Source: Tepidimonas aquatica (GTDB lineage Bacteria > Pseudomonadota > Gammaproteobacteria > Burkholderiales > Burkholderiaceae_C). From it: a stretch of 64,000 nucleotides of DNA. Position 1 is the stretch's first letter. Each line of letters starts with the position of its first letter. The stretch covers positions 1 through 64,000 of the forward strand of contig NZ_VJNA01000010.1 in NCBI RefSeq assembly GCF_007556585.1, written 5' to 3'. Positions 9,390 through 18,243 of the stretch are shown one piece after another. Position numbers and translations under genes: made by a program. The notes beneath the pieces are model-generated. The model worked only from the letters and a program-made list of their open reading frames with translations, was not told the DNA's origin and searched no databases.

Positions 9390-10803
9390 GGGCGGCGCCC
9401 AGCGCGTCGACGGCGTGCAAGCCGCTGCGCACGGCGCCTTCGAGCGTGGCGGGGTAGGGGCCCTCGACGTGGTCGCCTGCGGCCACGAGGGTGGGGCCCA
9501 GCATGGCCCACGGCCGTGCCAGCCCGGGCGTGCAGGCGAAGGTGGCGCGCTGCTCGACCACGGTGGCCAGCACCTGGGTGTCCGGCAGCGCCAGCGCCTG
9601 CTGCACCTGACGTTGCACTGCCGCGGCCAGATCGGCGGCGCGGCCGTGCCACGCGGGGTCGGGAGCGCTGACCACGGCGGCCAAGCGCAGACCGGCTGCG
9701 GGGTGGTCGGCGGCGCGCGCGAACACAAACTGCGCCGGCGCCTGCTGCGGGTGGTGGCGCAGCGCCAGCATCGGCGTGGGCCAGCGCCACGCCCAGCCGG
9801 GCGGGGGCGCGAGCCACACGGTGGCGATAGGGATGTGCTGCAGGGCGCGGGCGCGGTCGGCCCAAGCGACCCCGCGCCTGGCCAACCCCGCTGGGCAGTC
9901 CGGGTCGGCGGCCAGCGCTTGCAGCAGCTGCGTCGATGCCCACGCCGGGGTGGCCAGCACGACGGCGTCGGCCTGCACCGGGGTGCCGTGCGCGACCGCC
10001 AGATGCCACGCGGGTGTGCCGGGGTTGCCGCCGTCCGATGGCGAGGCTGCGGGGGTGACGGCTTGCAGCCGCGTGACCCGGGCACGCAGGCGTAGCGTGG
10101 CACCGCGCTCGGCCAGCCAGCGCGTGGCGGCGTCGGGCAGCAGCGTGCCCAGGTCCGCACGGGGCAGCAGCAGGTCGCTGGGGGCGTAGGGGGCCGGCGC
10201 GGGGCCGTGCAGGGCGTCGTCCAGCACGCGCAGCCACACCGCACCACTGGCCTGCTGCAGCGGGGTGTTGAGCGCCGCCACCGCCAGCGGCTCGATCCAG
10301 TCGGCCACCACCCGGCGCGGCAGGCCCGCGCACAGCTCGGCCACGGTGGCCGTTGGCGCGCAGCGCCAACCGGCCAGCTGCCAGCGCGCCAGCCGCGCCA
10401 GCGCGGCCCGCTGGTCGCGCCAGGTCCAGCCCCGCGCGACCAGCAACGCGGCGCCCAGGCCCACGGCATGGGCCACGCGGGGCAGGGTGCTGGTCCAACC
10501 CGGCACGCGCAAGCCGCCTCCGTCTGGGTACGTCAACGCCATCGGCACGCGCTGCAGCGCCTGCGTCAGCGGCACCCCGAGTGTGGCCAGCAACGTCAGC
10601 GTGGCGTGGTACGCACCAATCAGGATGTGTTGGCCGTTGTCCAGGGGACCGATACGGCTGGGCACCCGCCGGGCACGCCCGCCCCAGTGGGGGCTGGCCT
10701 CCAGCAGCGTGACGCGCCAGCCGCGTTGGCACGCGGCCACGGCGGCGGCCAGGCCTGCCCAGCCTCCACCCACCACCGCCACGTGGGGTGCGCGGTTCAC
10801 CAT
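9361..10803 (-). CDS. hpnE: Hydroxysqualene dehydroxylase
   Basis: A 480-residue FAD-dependent amine-oxidase-fold enzyme. The dinucleotide motif VVGGGWAGLAAAVA lies near the N-terminus, followed by GGRARRV. HpnE reduces hydroxysqualene to squalene, the last of three steps from farnesyl diphosphate (HpnC, HpnD, HpnE). The call rests on the fold plus its overlap with hpnD: its ATG lies across the hpnD stop (ATGGTGA). The frame is open 11 codons upstream, but that start would lie deeper inside hpnD. Its 3' end overlaps the GST gene from the opposite strand. Confidence 0.88.
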   Translation of the reverse strand: MVNRAPHVAVVGGGWAGLAAAVAACQRGWRVTLLEASPHWGGRARRVPSRIGPLDNGQHILIGAYHATLTLLATLGVPLTQALQRVPMALTYPDGGGLRVPGWTSTLPRVAHAVGLGAALLVARGWTWRDQRAALARLARWQLAGWRCAPTATVAELCAGLPRRVVADWIEPLAVAALNTPLQQASGAVWLRVLDDALHGPAPAPYAPSDLLLPRADLGTLLPDAATRWLAERGATLRLRARVTRLQAVTPAASPSDGGNPGTPAWHLAVAHGTPVQADAVVLATPAWASTQLLQALAADPDCPAGLARRGVAWADRARALQHIPIATVWLAPPPGWAWRWPTPMLALRHHPQQAPAQFVFARAADHPAAGLRLAAVVSAPDPAWHGRAADLAAAVQRQVQQALALPDTQVLATVVEQRATFACTPGLARPWAMLGPTLVAAGDHVEGPYPATLEGAVRSGLHAVDALGAALTPGFWPRP

Positions 10804-11684
10804 CGGCCCAGCGCCTGCATCTTCCAGGCCAGCCACAGCTTGTGCAGCGGCGCCAGGGTGACGCGCTCGCGCAGCACCCGCGCGGGGTCGCGCGCCACCC
10901 GCTGCAGCAGTGTGCGGTAGATGCTGGCCATCATCAGCCCAGGCTTTTGCGTTGCGCGGTCGGCCGCCGGCAGCAGGGCCACGGCCTCGTCGTAGGTGGC
11001 CAGCGCACGCTCGATCTGAAAGCGCATCAGCGCGGCAAAGCGCGCGTCGAAGTCCGGCTCCGCTTCGTGCCCCAGGGTGAGCAGCTCACGCGCGCGTACC
11101 CCAAAGCGCTGCAGCTCGGTCACCGGCAGGTAGATGCGGCCGCGCAGCGCGTCGTCGCCCACGTCGCGGATGATGTTGGTCAGTTGCATGGCCAGACCAA
11201 GCCGGTGGGCGTAGGCGGTGGTGTCCGGATCGCTTTGGCCGAAGATGCGCGCCGCCACTTCGCCGACGACGCCGGCCACCAGGTGGCAGTAGCGCGCCAG
11301 GGCCGGGTAGTCCAGGTAACGGTTGTGTTGCAGGTCCTGCTCGCAGCCGTCGATCACCTGCAGCAGCGGCTCGGGCGTCAGGCCGTAGGGTGCGATGTGC
11401 GGCTGCAGCGCGATCAGCGCCGGATGGTCCGGCACGCGCCCGGGGGTGAAGGCCAACGCCACCTGCTGGCGCCACCAAGCCAGCTTGGTGTGGGCGATGG
11501 TGGGTTCGCGCACGCCATCGACGATATCGTCGATTTCGCGGCAAAAGGCGTAAAACGCCGTGATGGCGGCGCGCCGCGCCGGGGGCAAAAACAAAAACGC
11601 GTAGTAAAAGCTGCTGCCCGAGGCGGCCGCGCGCTCGGCGGCGTAGGCCTGCGCCTGTTGCAACGTGTGGGGGGCGACGGTCAT
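10797..11684 (-). CDS. hpnD: Presqualene diphosphate synthase
   Basis: A 295-residue trans-isoprenyl diphosphate synthase of the squalene/phytoene family. It condenses two farnesyl diphosphates to presqualene diphosphate. The first Asp-rich motif is FCREIDDIVDGV and the second lies in QLTNIIRDVGDD, followed by RGRIYLPVTELQRFGV. Both metal-binding motifs are intact. The ATG at 11684 overlaps the stop of the RND gene (ATGA), so it is translated behind the pump; the upstream extension of the frame is a shadow of that gene. Confidence 0.92.
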   Translation of the reverse strand: MTVAPHTLQQAQAYAAERAAASGSSFYYAFLFLPPARRAAITAFYAFCREIDDIVDGVREPTIAHTKLAWWRQQVALAFTPGRVPDHPALIALQPHIAPYGLTPEPLLQVIDGCEQDLQHNRYLDYPALARYCHLVAGVVGEVAARIFGQSDPDTTAYAHRLGLAMQLTNIIRDVGDDALRGRIYLPVTELQRFGVRARELLTLGHEAEPDFDARFAALMRFQIERALATYDEAVALLPAADRATQKPGLMMASIYRTLLQRVARDPARVLRERVTLAPLHKLWLAWKMQALGRW

Positions 11685-14600
11685 GACGCCACCCCCTGTG
11701 GCAGCGCACCGGCCAGGCGGCGTGCGTGGCCACGCATGAACACCAGGTACAGCAGTGGCACCACGAACAGCGTCAGCACCGTCGACACCAACAACCCCCA
11801 GACGATGGCCGACGCCACCGGCCCCCACAGCAGGCTGTGTCCACCCAGCCCAAAGGCCAGCGAGATCAGCCCCCCGATGGTGGTGGTGCTGGTGATGATG
11901 ACCGGCACCACGCGCCGCCGCGCGGCGTACAGCGTGGCGTGCGTCAGGCCCAGGCCTTGGCGCAGGCGCTCGTTGGCCGCATCGATCAGCACGATGGCCG
12001 CGTTGACCGCGATGCCGGTCAGCGCGATGACCCCGTACAGCGTGTACAGCGACAACGGGTTGCGCGTGATGGCCAGCCCGATGGCCACACCGGCAAACGC
12101 CAGCGGAACCGTGACCAGAATCATCAGCGGCTGGAAGTAGCTGCGGAACTGCGCGGCCAGGATCAGGTAGATCAAGCCGACCCCAAGCAGGAACAGTTGC
12201 TGCATCGCCGCCAGGCTCTCTTCGATATCTTCCAACTCGCCCGAAAAATCGAGGTCCACCCCGGGGTGGCGCAACCGCAGCTCATCCCAGGCGGCGCGGA
12301 TGCGGCGGTTGGCCTCGGCGGTGTCCAGCACGGTTTTGTCCAGGTCGGCCTCCACCGTGATGGCCCGGCGCAGGTTGTGGTGGCGGATGAAGCCGCGCGT
12401 GGGCTCCGGCGCGGCCTGCACCAGCGTGCCCAGCCGCGTCACCTGCCCGTTGGGCCGCGCCACCGGCGTGGCCAGCAGCTCCGACGGCTCCAGGGGGCGC
12501 GCGGACAGCCCGAGTTGGCGTACGCGCAGCTCGATCTTGTCGCCGCCTTCACGCGTGAACGCAACCGCCTCGCCGTCCACCGCCAGCCGCACCAGCCGCG
12601 TCAGCTGGGCGGGGCTGAGTCCCAGCTCGCGCAGCACCTCGGGGCGCGGCTGCAGCCGCAGCTGTTGCCGCCCAGGGACGTGGTCGTCCTGCACGTCGCG
12701 TGCCCCCGGCAAGGTGGCGATGAAGGCCTTGAGGTCGGCGGCGGCCGCTTCGATCTGGGCAAAGTCGTCGCCCCGCACCTTGACGTTGATCGGCTTGCCG
12801 GCCGGTGGGCCGCCTGACAGCAGCGTGAAGCTCAGCCGTGCCGGGCCGTCCATGCCCTTGACGTCGGCCCGCATCGCAGCGACGATCTCGTCCACCTCGC
12901 GCGCGCCGGGCGTGCGCGGGTTGAGCGAGACGAACACCTGCCCGTAGGCGTCGCCGTACACCGGTTCGGTCTGGGTGAACTTCAGCCCCGCCGTCGAAGT
13001 GACCGCGCGCGCCTCGTGGCCCTGCTCGGCCAGCCCCACGCCGCGCAAGTGACGGCGCACGATGCGCTCGACGCGCTCGGTTTGCGCCAGCGTCTCCTCC
13101 AGCGACGCGCTGGCGGGCATGTCCACATTGACGTAAAACGCCCGGATCGGGTCGAACGCAAAAAACTGCACCCGCACCACGCCCGTGGCCACCAGCGCCC
13201 CCGCCCCGGCGACGATGGCCAGCCCGCCGCCCAGAAACAGCCACGGGCGGCGCACCGCGTAGGCCAACGCCTGGCCGTAGCGCAACCGCACCGCCCGGTT
13301 GAAGCCTTGGCGCCACGCCTGCACGCGCGACGGCCGGTCCAGCCGCACGTTCATCATGCTGACGTGCACCGGCAGCATCCAAAACGCCTCCAGCAGCGAG
13401 ATCAGCAGCGCCAGTGTGACCACAAACGGGATGATGAACATGAACTTGCCGACGATGCCCGGCAGCAGCATCAGCGGCAAAAACGCCGCCAACGTCGTCG
13501 CCACCGACGCCAGCACGGGTTTCCAGACTTCAGCGACCCCATCCAGGCTGGCCGCCAGCGCCTGCTGACCGCGCTCGATGCGGTAATAAATCGCCTCCAC
13601 CACCACCACGGCGTCGTCCACCAGCATGCCCAGCGCGATGACCACGCCCAGCAGAATCGAGATATTGACCGTGTAGCCCAGCGCCCCCAGCAGTGCGAAC
13701 GTGCCCAGCAGCGCAAACGGAATGCCCAGCGCCACCAGCACCCCGATGCGCCAGCCCAGAAAAACCCAGCATATGGCCAGCACCAGCGCCATGCCCAGCG
13801 CGGCGTTGGATTCCATGACGCCGATGGCCTCACGCGTCGGGATGGTCTGGTCGTCGGTCAGCGTCAGCTGCAGCCCGAGGCTAGCCAACACCTGGTTTTC
13901 GCGCTCGATGAACGCGCGCAGCTCATCCAGCAGCTGCAGGGTGTTGGTGCGGGCCTTTTTGGTCACGGCCAGCGAAATGGCCGGCTGCCCGTCCATCGAT
14001 GCCAGCGTGGTCGGCTTGGCACGTGCCCACTCCACCTGGGCCACGTCGCCCAACCGCGCCCACACCTGGGGCCGCCCAGCGGCGCTGACCACCCACTGCG
14101 CCAGCATTTCGGGCTGCAGCGTGATGCCCGTCAGCGCGATCGACCACACGCCGTGCTGCGTGGCCAGCGTGCCTGCCGCGGTGTCGCGCCACAGGCCGCG
14201 CAACGCGTCGGCCACGTCGGCGCTGGTCAGTCCGCGCGCGGCCAGCGCGGCCGGGTCGGGGCGCACCAGCAGCTCGGGGTCACGCAGGCCCGAGGCAAAC
14301 ACCTGGTCCACCCCGCGCACGCGTTCCAGCAGCGCGCGCCGCCGGCGTCCCTCGCGGCGCAACACTTCGTCGTCGGCCGCGCCGGTCAGGCGCATGATCG
14401 CCGTGGGAAACCCGTTGGAGGTGGAAATTTCCAACACGCGCGGCTGCTGCGCCTCGGCCGGCAGTTCGGCCGCCGCCTTATTCTGGATTTCGCGCCGCAG
14501 GTCGTTGATGCGTTTGTCGAACGTGCGCTCGTCGACCTCGCCAAAGCGCACCAGCAGGCTGGAGACGTTTTCGCGCGAGCTGGAGCTCACGAACCGGATG

Positions 14601-14830
14601 TCAGCCACGCCTTTGATGGCGTCCTCCAGCGGGTTGGTCACCAACCGCTCGACGTCCTCGGCGCTGGCGCCAGGCAGCACGGTGGTGACGTTGACCCAAT
14701 TGAAGTTGACCTCCGGGTCGCGCTCGCGTGGCATCTGCAGGTAGGCCAACAGGCCCAGCAGCAGCACCACCACGAAGGCGATGTTGGCCAGCGGGTGGTT
14801 GGTGACGAGGGCACGCAGCATTCGCATCAC
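11681..14830 (-). CDS. RND-family efflux transporter permease
   Basis: A 1049-residue inner-membrane pump of the AcrB/hydrophobe-amphiphile efflux type. It has twelve predicted membrane segments in two halves and two large periplasmic loops, and the proton-relay aspartate pair in LGMLVDDAVVVVEAIYYRIE (TM4). Its length matches AcrB (1049). It starts with GTG at 14830, with ATGs at residues 2 and 4. It lies 16 bases downstream of its membrane-fusion partner and is followed by hpnD with ATGA overlap. No outer-membrane factor gene is in the window. It differs from HpnN, the known hopanoid exporter, in being of the full AcrB type. Confidence 0.9.
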   Translation of the reverse strand: MMRMLRALVTNHPLANIAFVVVLLLGLLAYLQMPRERDPEVNFNWVNVTTVLPGASAEDVERLVTNPLEDAIKGVADIRFVSSSSRENVSSLLVRFGEVDERTFDKRINDLRREIQNKAAAELPAEAQQPRVLEISTSNGFPTAIMRLTGAADDEVLRREGRRRRALLERVRGVDQVFASGLRDPELLVRPDPAALAARGLTSADVADALRGLWRDTAAGTLATQHGVWSIALTGITLQPEMLAQWVVSAAGRPQVWARLGDVAQVEWARAKPTTLASMDGQPAISLAVTKKARTNTLQLLDELRAFIERENQVLASLGLQLTLTDDQTIPTREAIGVMESNAALGMALVLAICWVFLGWRIGVLVALGIPFALLGTFALLGALGYTVNISILLGVVIALGMLVDDAVVVVEAIYYRIERGQQALAASLDGVAEVWKPVLASVATTLAAFLPLMLLPGIVGKFMFIIPFVVTLALLISLLEAFWMLPVHVSMMNVRLDRPSRVQAWRQGFNRAVRLRYGQALAYAVRRPWLFLGGGLAIVAGAGALVATGVVRVQFFAFDPIRAFYVNVDMPASASLEETLAQTERVERIVRRHLRGVGLAEQGHEARAVTSTAGLKFTQTEPVYGDAYGQVFVSLNPRTPGAREVDEIVAAMRADVKGMDGPARLSFTLLSGGPPAGKPINVKVRGDDFAQIEAAAADLKAFIATLPGARDVQDDHVPGRQQLRLQPRPEVLRELGLSPAQLTRLVRLAVDGEAVAFTREGGDKIELRVRQLGLSARPLEPSELLATPVARPNGQVTRLGTLVQAAPEPTRGFIRHHNLRRAITVEADLDKTVLDTAEANRRIRAAWDELRLRHPGVDLDFSGELEDIEESLAAMQQLFLLGVGLIYLILAAQFRSYFQPLMILVTVPLAFAGVAIGLAITRNPLSLYTLYGVIALTGIAVNAAIVLIDAANERLRQGLGLTHATLYAARRRVVPVIITSTTTIGGLISLAFGLGGHSLLWGPVASAIVWGLLVSTVLTLFVVPLLYLVFMRGHARRLAGALPQGVAS

Positions 14831-14846
14831 GCGGGCGCCTGCGGGT

Positions 14847-15953
14847 TTAGCGTGCCGAGGGCGTCACGCGCTGGCCATCGTGCAGCGCGTGCTGGCCGCG
14901 CACTACCACGCGGGCGTCGCCGGCCAGGCTGACCGCCGCCGCGGGGCGGCCTTCCTGCGCTTCGGGCAACGCCACGAAACGGGCGCGCGCCTGCTCGCCC
15001 TCGCCCTCGCCCTCGACGACGAACACCCCGAGCGCGCTGCCGCGTCGCACCAGCAGCTCGGCCGGCACGTGCGGCAGCGGCGCCTGCCAGCGCAACACAC
15101 CGGCTGCGCCGGGAGGCAAAGGCTCGCCCTGCAGCGCCAGACGCACGGTCTGCAGCCGAGTGCCACCGGCCAGCGCCGGCACCGCGCGCAGCAGGCGCGC
15201 CGCGCGGGTGGCGCCATCGTCGGCCTCGAAACGCGCGTCGCGCACGCGGCCGAGTTCGCGCACTTCGGCGGGCGACAGTTGGGCCTGCAGTTCGGCCGCG
15301 CCCGTTTGCACCAGCACGAACAGCGGTGTGCCTGCGGCGACCGTCTCGCCTTGCTGGGCCAGCCGCTGCGTCACCGTACCCGCGAACGGCGCGCGCACCA
15401 CCGTTTTGGCCAGCGCGCGCTCGGCGCTGGCCAGGGCGGCTTGGGCGCTGGCCAACTCGGCGCGCTGCAGCGCCAGCTCGGTGTCGCGCAGCTGCAGCGC
15501 GTCGGCCGAGATGAACCCTTGCCCGTGCAGCTCGTGCGCGCGGCGTGCCTGCGCTTGCAGCAGCTCCAGGCGGGCTTGCGCGGCGTCACGCGCCGCGCGG
15601 GCGCGCTGCACGGCCAGCTCGTGGTCGGCAGGGTCCAGGCGTGCCAGCACCTGCCCCGCGCGCACGGACGTGCCCACGTCGGCCTCCCAGCGCTGCACCA
15701 CGCCGGCCACCTCGGCGGCGACGCGCGCCTCATTGCGCGCCACGACCTGGGCGCTGGCGCTGCGCTGGGGGTGGATCCCAACGTCGCGCAGCGGGCGGGT
15801 CTCCACCGGCGACGGCGCGCCTTGGGTGGGCGGTGCCGGCGGTGTGGTTGGGTCGGCGTGCGCGGTCAGCGCGGCGGCGCCCGGCAGCGTCAACAGGGCG
15901 GCGAGCACCCACCCGCTGGGGGCGGTCAAAGGAGCGGGCGTTGGTCGAGGCAT
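14847..15953 (-). CDS. RND efflux membrane-fusion (periplasmic adaptor) protein
   Basis: A 368-residue adaptor that would connect the RND pump to an outer-membrane channel. An N-terminal signal-like stretch (residues 10-33, cleavage near ALTAHA) precedes the lipoyl-like half VQRWEADVGTSVRAGQVLAR. Next come a long alpha-helical hairpin (residues ~110-170, Ala/Gln/Arg-rich coiled coil) and the second half VRAPFAGTVTQRLAQQGETV. A Gly-Glu repeat (VEGEGEGEQ) lies near residue 320. Its first 28 bases overlap the end of hpnC, so it is firmly inside the squalene operon. Confidence 0.88.
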   Translation of the reverse strand: MPRPTPAPLTAPSGWVLAALLTLPGAAALTAHADPTTPPAPPTQGAPSPVETRPLRDVGIHPQRSASAQVVARNEARVAAEVAGVVQRWEADVGTSVRAGQVLARLDPADHELAVQRARAARDAAQARLELLQAQARRAHELHGQGFISADALQLRDTELALQRAELASAQAALASAERALAKTVVRAPFAGTVTQRLAQQGETVAAGTPLFVLVQTGAAELQAQLSPAEVRELGRVRDARFEADDGATRAARLLRAVPALAGGTRLQTVRLALQGEPLPPGAAGVLRWQAPLPHVPAELLVRRGSALGVFVVEGEGEGEQARARFVALPEAQEGRPAAAVSLAGDARVVVRGQHALHDGQRVTPSAR

Positions 15954-16831
15954 GGAAGGCGGTTCGTCTCAACGGGCCGGTGAACGGGGTGGCGCCACGC
16001 GCACCACAGCAACAGGGGGCTATCGTGCCAGTGCAAGCGTGGCCGCCGCAGCCAGGTGCGTCCACCCTGGGCGTCGATGCGCTGAGCCAGCCGCAGCGCC
16101 GCGTGCAGCACCACGCGCAGTTCCCAGCCGAAGCGGCCGCGCACACCCAGCGGCAGGTCCCAGCCGCGCCGCAGGTGCTGGCGGGCCAGGACCACCAGTT
16201 GCAGCACCCCGTGGGCCAGGGCGGACGGCGGCCAGGTGGCGGGCGGCGCGTCGGGGTCGGCGCCGGCGGCCAGCAGCCAGCTTCGCGGCAGGTACAGCCG
16301 GCCACGGGGCAAGTCTGCCCCCTGGTCCTGCGCCATGTTCAGCAGTTGCAGCGCGGTGCACACGGCATCGCTTTGCGCGACGGCCTCGGCCCCGCGCACG
16401 CCCGCCAAGTGCAGCATCAGCCGCCCCACGGGGTTGGCCGAGCGGCGGCAGTAGTCCAGCAACTCGGCTTCGTCCTGGTAGCGCCGTCCGGTGGCCGTCC
16501 AGCGCACGTCTTGCTCGAAAGCGTCGAGCAGGTCCAGCAGCGGCGCCAGCGGCAGCGCGTGCCGTTGACGCTGTTCGTGCAAGGCCCGCAGCGCGGGCGC
16601 CGCCGCGGCCAAGGTGGCCGCGTCGTCGGCCCACAGTCCCGTCAGCGTCGCGCGCAGTTGCGCCAGCGCCTGCAGCCGCGCCTCGGGGGTGGCGTCACCT
16701 TCGTCGGCCAGGTCGTCCGCCAAGCGCGCAACACGGTAAATCGCCACGACGGCGCCGCGCCACGCAGGCGGGCACAGCACCGAGGCGACGGGGAAGTTTT
16801 CGTAGCGATCGACGGCCGAGACAAACGGCAT
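15926..16831 (-). CDS. hpnC: Hydroxysqualene synthase
   Basis: A 301-residue squalene/phytoene synthase family enzyme that converts presqualene diphosphate to hydroxysqualene. The N-terminus has the HpnC-type ENFPVASVLCP, the first Asp motif is ARLADDLADEGD, and the second region is LQLLNMAQDQGADLPRGRLYLP. The start at 16831 (MPFVSAVDRYENFPV) is chosen over the ATG ten codons upstream because HpnC proteins begin this way. It is the first gene of the five-gene minus-strand cluster and is divergent from the diguanylate cyclase gene. Confidence 0.9.
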   Translation of the reverse strand: MPFVSAVDRYENFPVASVLCPPAWRGAVVAIYRVARLADDLADEGDATPEARLQALAQLRATLTGLWADDAATLAAAAPALRALHEQRQRHALPLAPLLDLLDAFEQDVRWTATGRRYQDEAELLDYCRRSANPVGRLMLHLAGVRGAEAVAQSDAVCTALQLLNMAQDQGADLPRGRLYLPRSWLLAAGADPDAPPATWPPSALAHGVLQLVVLARQHLRRGWDLPLGVRGRFGWELRVVLHAALRLAQRIDAQGGRTWLRRPRLHWHDSPLLLWCAWRHPVHRPVETNRLPCLDQRPLL

Positions 16832-16932
16832 GGTGGGCGGTATGTTGCCACAGCCGGGCAAACCCTCATGCGTCGGCGGGGCCGCGGTCCCCGGTGTGGT
16901 GGTACCATGAAAACCGTCTCACCTGTCAGCCC

Positions 16933-16999
16933 CATAACAACGTCATAACAACGCGAGGGGACGCGAGGGGTTATGCCGCACCGAGGGGTTATGCCGCAC
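16933..16999. repeat. Nested short tandem repeats in the leader and first codons of the diguanylate cyclase gene
   Basis: Three direct repeats follow one another. CATAACAACG occurs at 16933-16942 and 16944-16953. ACGCGAGGGG occurs at 16951-16960 and 16961-16970. An exact 18-base tandem duplication, CGAGGGGTTATGCCGCAC, occupies 16964-16981 and 16982-16999. The last duplicates a gagggg ribosome-binding-like stretch together with an in-frame ATG, so the gene has two equivalent starts. Confidence 0.9.
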
Positions 17000-18019
17000 G
17001 CCGCCATGCTTGACCATTTGGAGCACGTTGCTCGCCTGACCCATGGGCGTGACCGCGACGTGCTGGATGCCACCTTGGCCGACGTGGTGCTGGCCACCTT
17101 GCAGGCGCGGGCGGTGGTGTTGTGGGGTGACGAAGGTGAGCTGCTGGACGTGCGCGCCCATGCCCGCGCCGACGCGCTGCCCGGGCCGGTGGCGACCGCG
17201 GGGACACCGTCCCCCCAGCGTCCGCGGCTGATCGAGCGACCGGAGCTCGTGCAAACGCTGCAAGCCGGGGCCACCACGGTGATCAGCGATGCGCGGGGTA
17301 GCCGGATTTTGGTCCCCCTGCTCACCGAAACGCAGCGCCGGCTGGTGCTGGACGTAGCACTGGCTGCGGCGGCTGACGCCCAGGCGCGCCGGGTGACCGA
17401 GGGCATGGGCCGCATCTACGTCAACGTCATCAACCTGCTGGACGCCTGTGAGCGCGACACGCTGACCGAGCTGCTCAACCGCAAGTCGTTCGACGATACG
17501 TTTTACAAGGCCACCCGAGCCCCCGACGAAGCCGTGGCCGGTGTGCAGCGGCGTGTCGATGGCGGCACCCACCATTGGCTGGGCGTCATCGACGTGGACC
17601 ATTTCAAGTCGGTCAACGACCGCTTTGGCCACCTGATCGGTGACGAGGTGCTGCTGCTGATGGCGCGGCTGCTGCGCAGCACCTTCCGGCACGACGACCG
17701 CCTGTACCGCTTCGGTGGCGAGGAGTTCGTGGCCTTGGTGCGCGCCGACGACGCGGCGGCCGCCGCGGTGGCGTTCGAGCGCCTGCGCACCGCGGTCGAA
17801 CGCCACTCGTTTCCGCAGGTCGGCCGTGTCACCGTCAGCATCGGCTACACCGCGGTGCGCCCGTTCGACACGCCGGCCGACGCGTTTGAGCGGGCCGACC
17901 GCGCCCTGTACCAGGCCAAGGCACAGGGGCGCAACCGCGTCGTGTGCTTTGAGAGCGACGTGACCCCGCAGGCTGGGCAGCCGCTGCAACACGCGGGCGG
18001 CAACGTGGATTTGTTTTGA
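16973..18019 (+). CDS. Diguanylate cyclase (GGDEF domain)
   Basis: A 348-residue cytoplasmic protein that would make cyclic di-GMP from two GTP. The C-terminal GGDEF domain starts at about residue 163 (DTLTELLNRKSF), with IDVDHFKSVND and the active-site GGEEF at 248-252. The inhibitory-site RHDD lies at 239-242, exactly five residues before it, so product inhibition is expected. The N-terminal 160 residues resemble a degenerate GAF-like sensor, without a recognisable ligand motif or membrane segment. Three ATGs are possible (16973, 16991 and 17006); the first two come from the tandem repeat, and each follows its own gagggg stretch. Confidence 0.88.
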   Translation: MPHRGVMPHAAMLDHLEHVARLTHGRDRDVLDATLADVVLATLQARAVVLWGDEGELLDVRAHARADALPGPVATAGTPSPQRPRLIERPELVQTLQAGATTVISDARGSRILVPLLTETQRRLVLDVALAAAADAQARRVTEGMGRIYVNVINLLDACERDTLTELLNRKSFDDTFYKATRAPDEAVAGVQRRVDGGTHHWLGVIDVDHFKSVNDRFGHLIGDEVLLLMARLLRSTFRHDDRLYRFGGEEFVALVRADDAAAAAVAFERLRTAVERHSFPQVGRVTVSIGYTAVRPFDTPADAFERADRALYQAKAQGRNRVVCFESDVTPQAGQPLQHAGGNVDLF

Positions 18020-18051
18020 GCCGACCGCGCCGCCGCCGGGCCGCGCCCCGC

Positions 18052-18057
18052 TACAAT
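18052..18057 (+). promoter_or_regulatory. Candidate -10 element for tRNA-Leu
   Basis: TACAAT lies 35 bases before the tRNA-Leu gene, after a GC-rich stretch. No convincing -35 hexamer is seen at 16-18 bases. Confidence 0.35.
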
Positions 18058-18092
18058 GCAGCCCCGCCCCGGTGCTGCGCACGGGGTGACCC

Positions 18093-18179
18093 GCGCGGGT
18101 GGCGAAATTGGTAGACGCACCAGGTTTAGGTCCTGACGGTGGCGACACCGTGGGGGTTCGAGTCCCCCCCCGCGCACCA
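18093..18179 (+). tRNA. tRNA-Leu (anticodon TAG)
   Basis: An 87-base class II tRNA. The acceptor arms GCGCGGG (18093-18099) and CCCGCGC (18169-18175) pair perfectly, followed by A73 and an encoded CCA. The D-arm reads GGCGAAATTGGTAGACGC, the anticodon stem CCAGG/CCTGA-like encloses tttaggt with anticodon TAG, a long variable arm GGTGGCGACACCG follows, and the T-arm GGGGGTTCGAGTCCCCC is intact. Confidence 0.97.
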
Positions 18180-18243
18180 GGCCGGCTGCACTGCGGCGGC
18201 CCGCCGCTGGCTCTGCCGTTGACATCCCTTGGTGTTCGCTGGC

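Noticed and set aside
7869-10469. 866-codon minus-strand frame across the HAD, GST and hpnE genes
   Set aside because: Arg/Pro/Ala-rich low-complexity translation, antisense to two recognisable enzymes and out of frame with hpnE.
13016-14932. 638-codon plus-strand frame opposite the RND transporter
   Set aside because: Gln/His/Arg-rich translation typical of an antisense shadow in GC-rich DNA; the RND gene matches its family over its full length.
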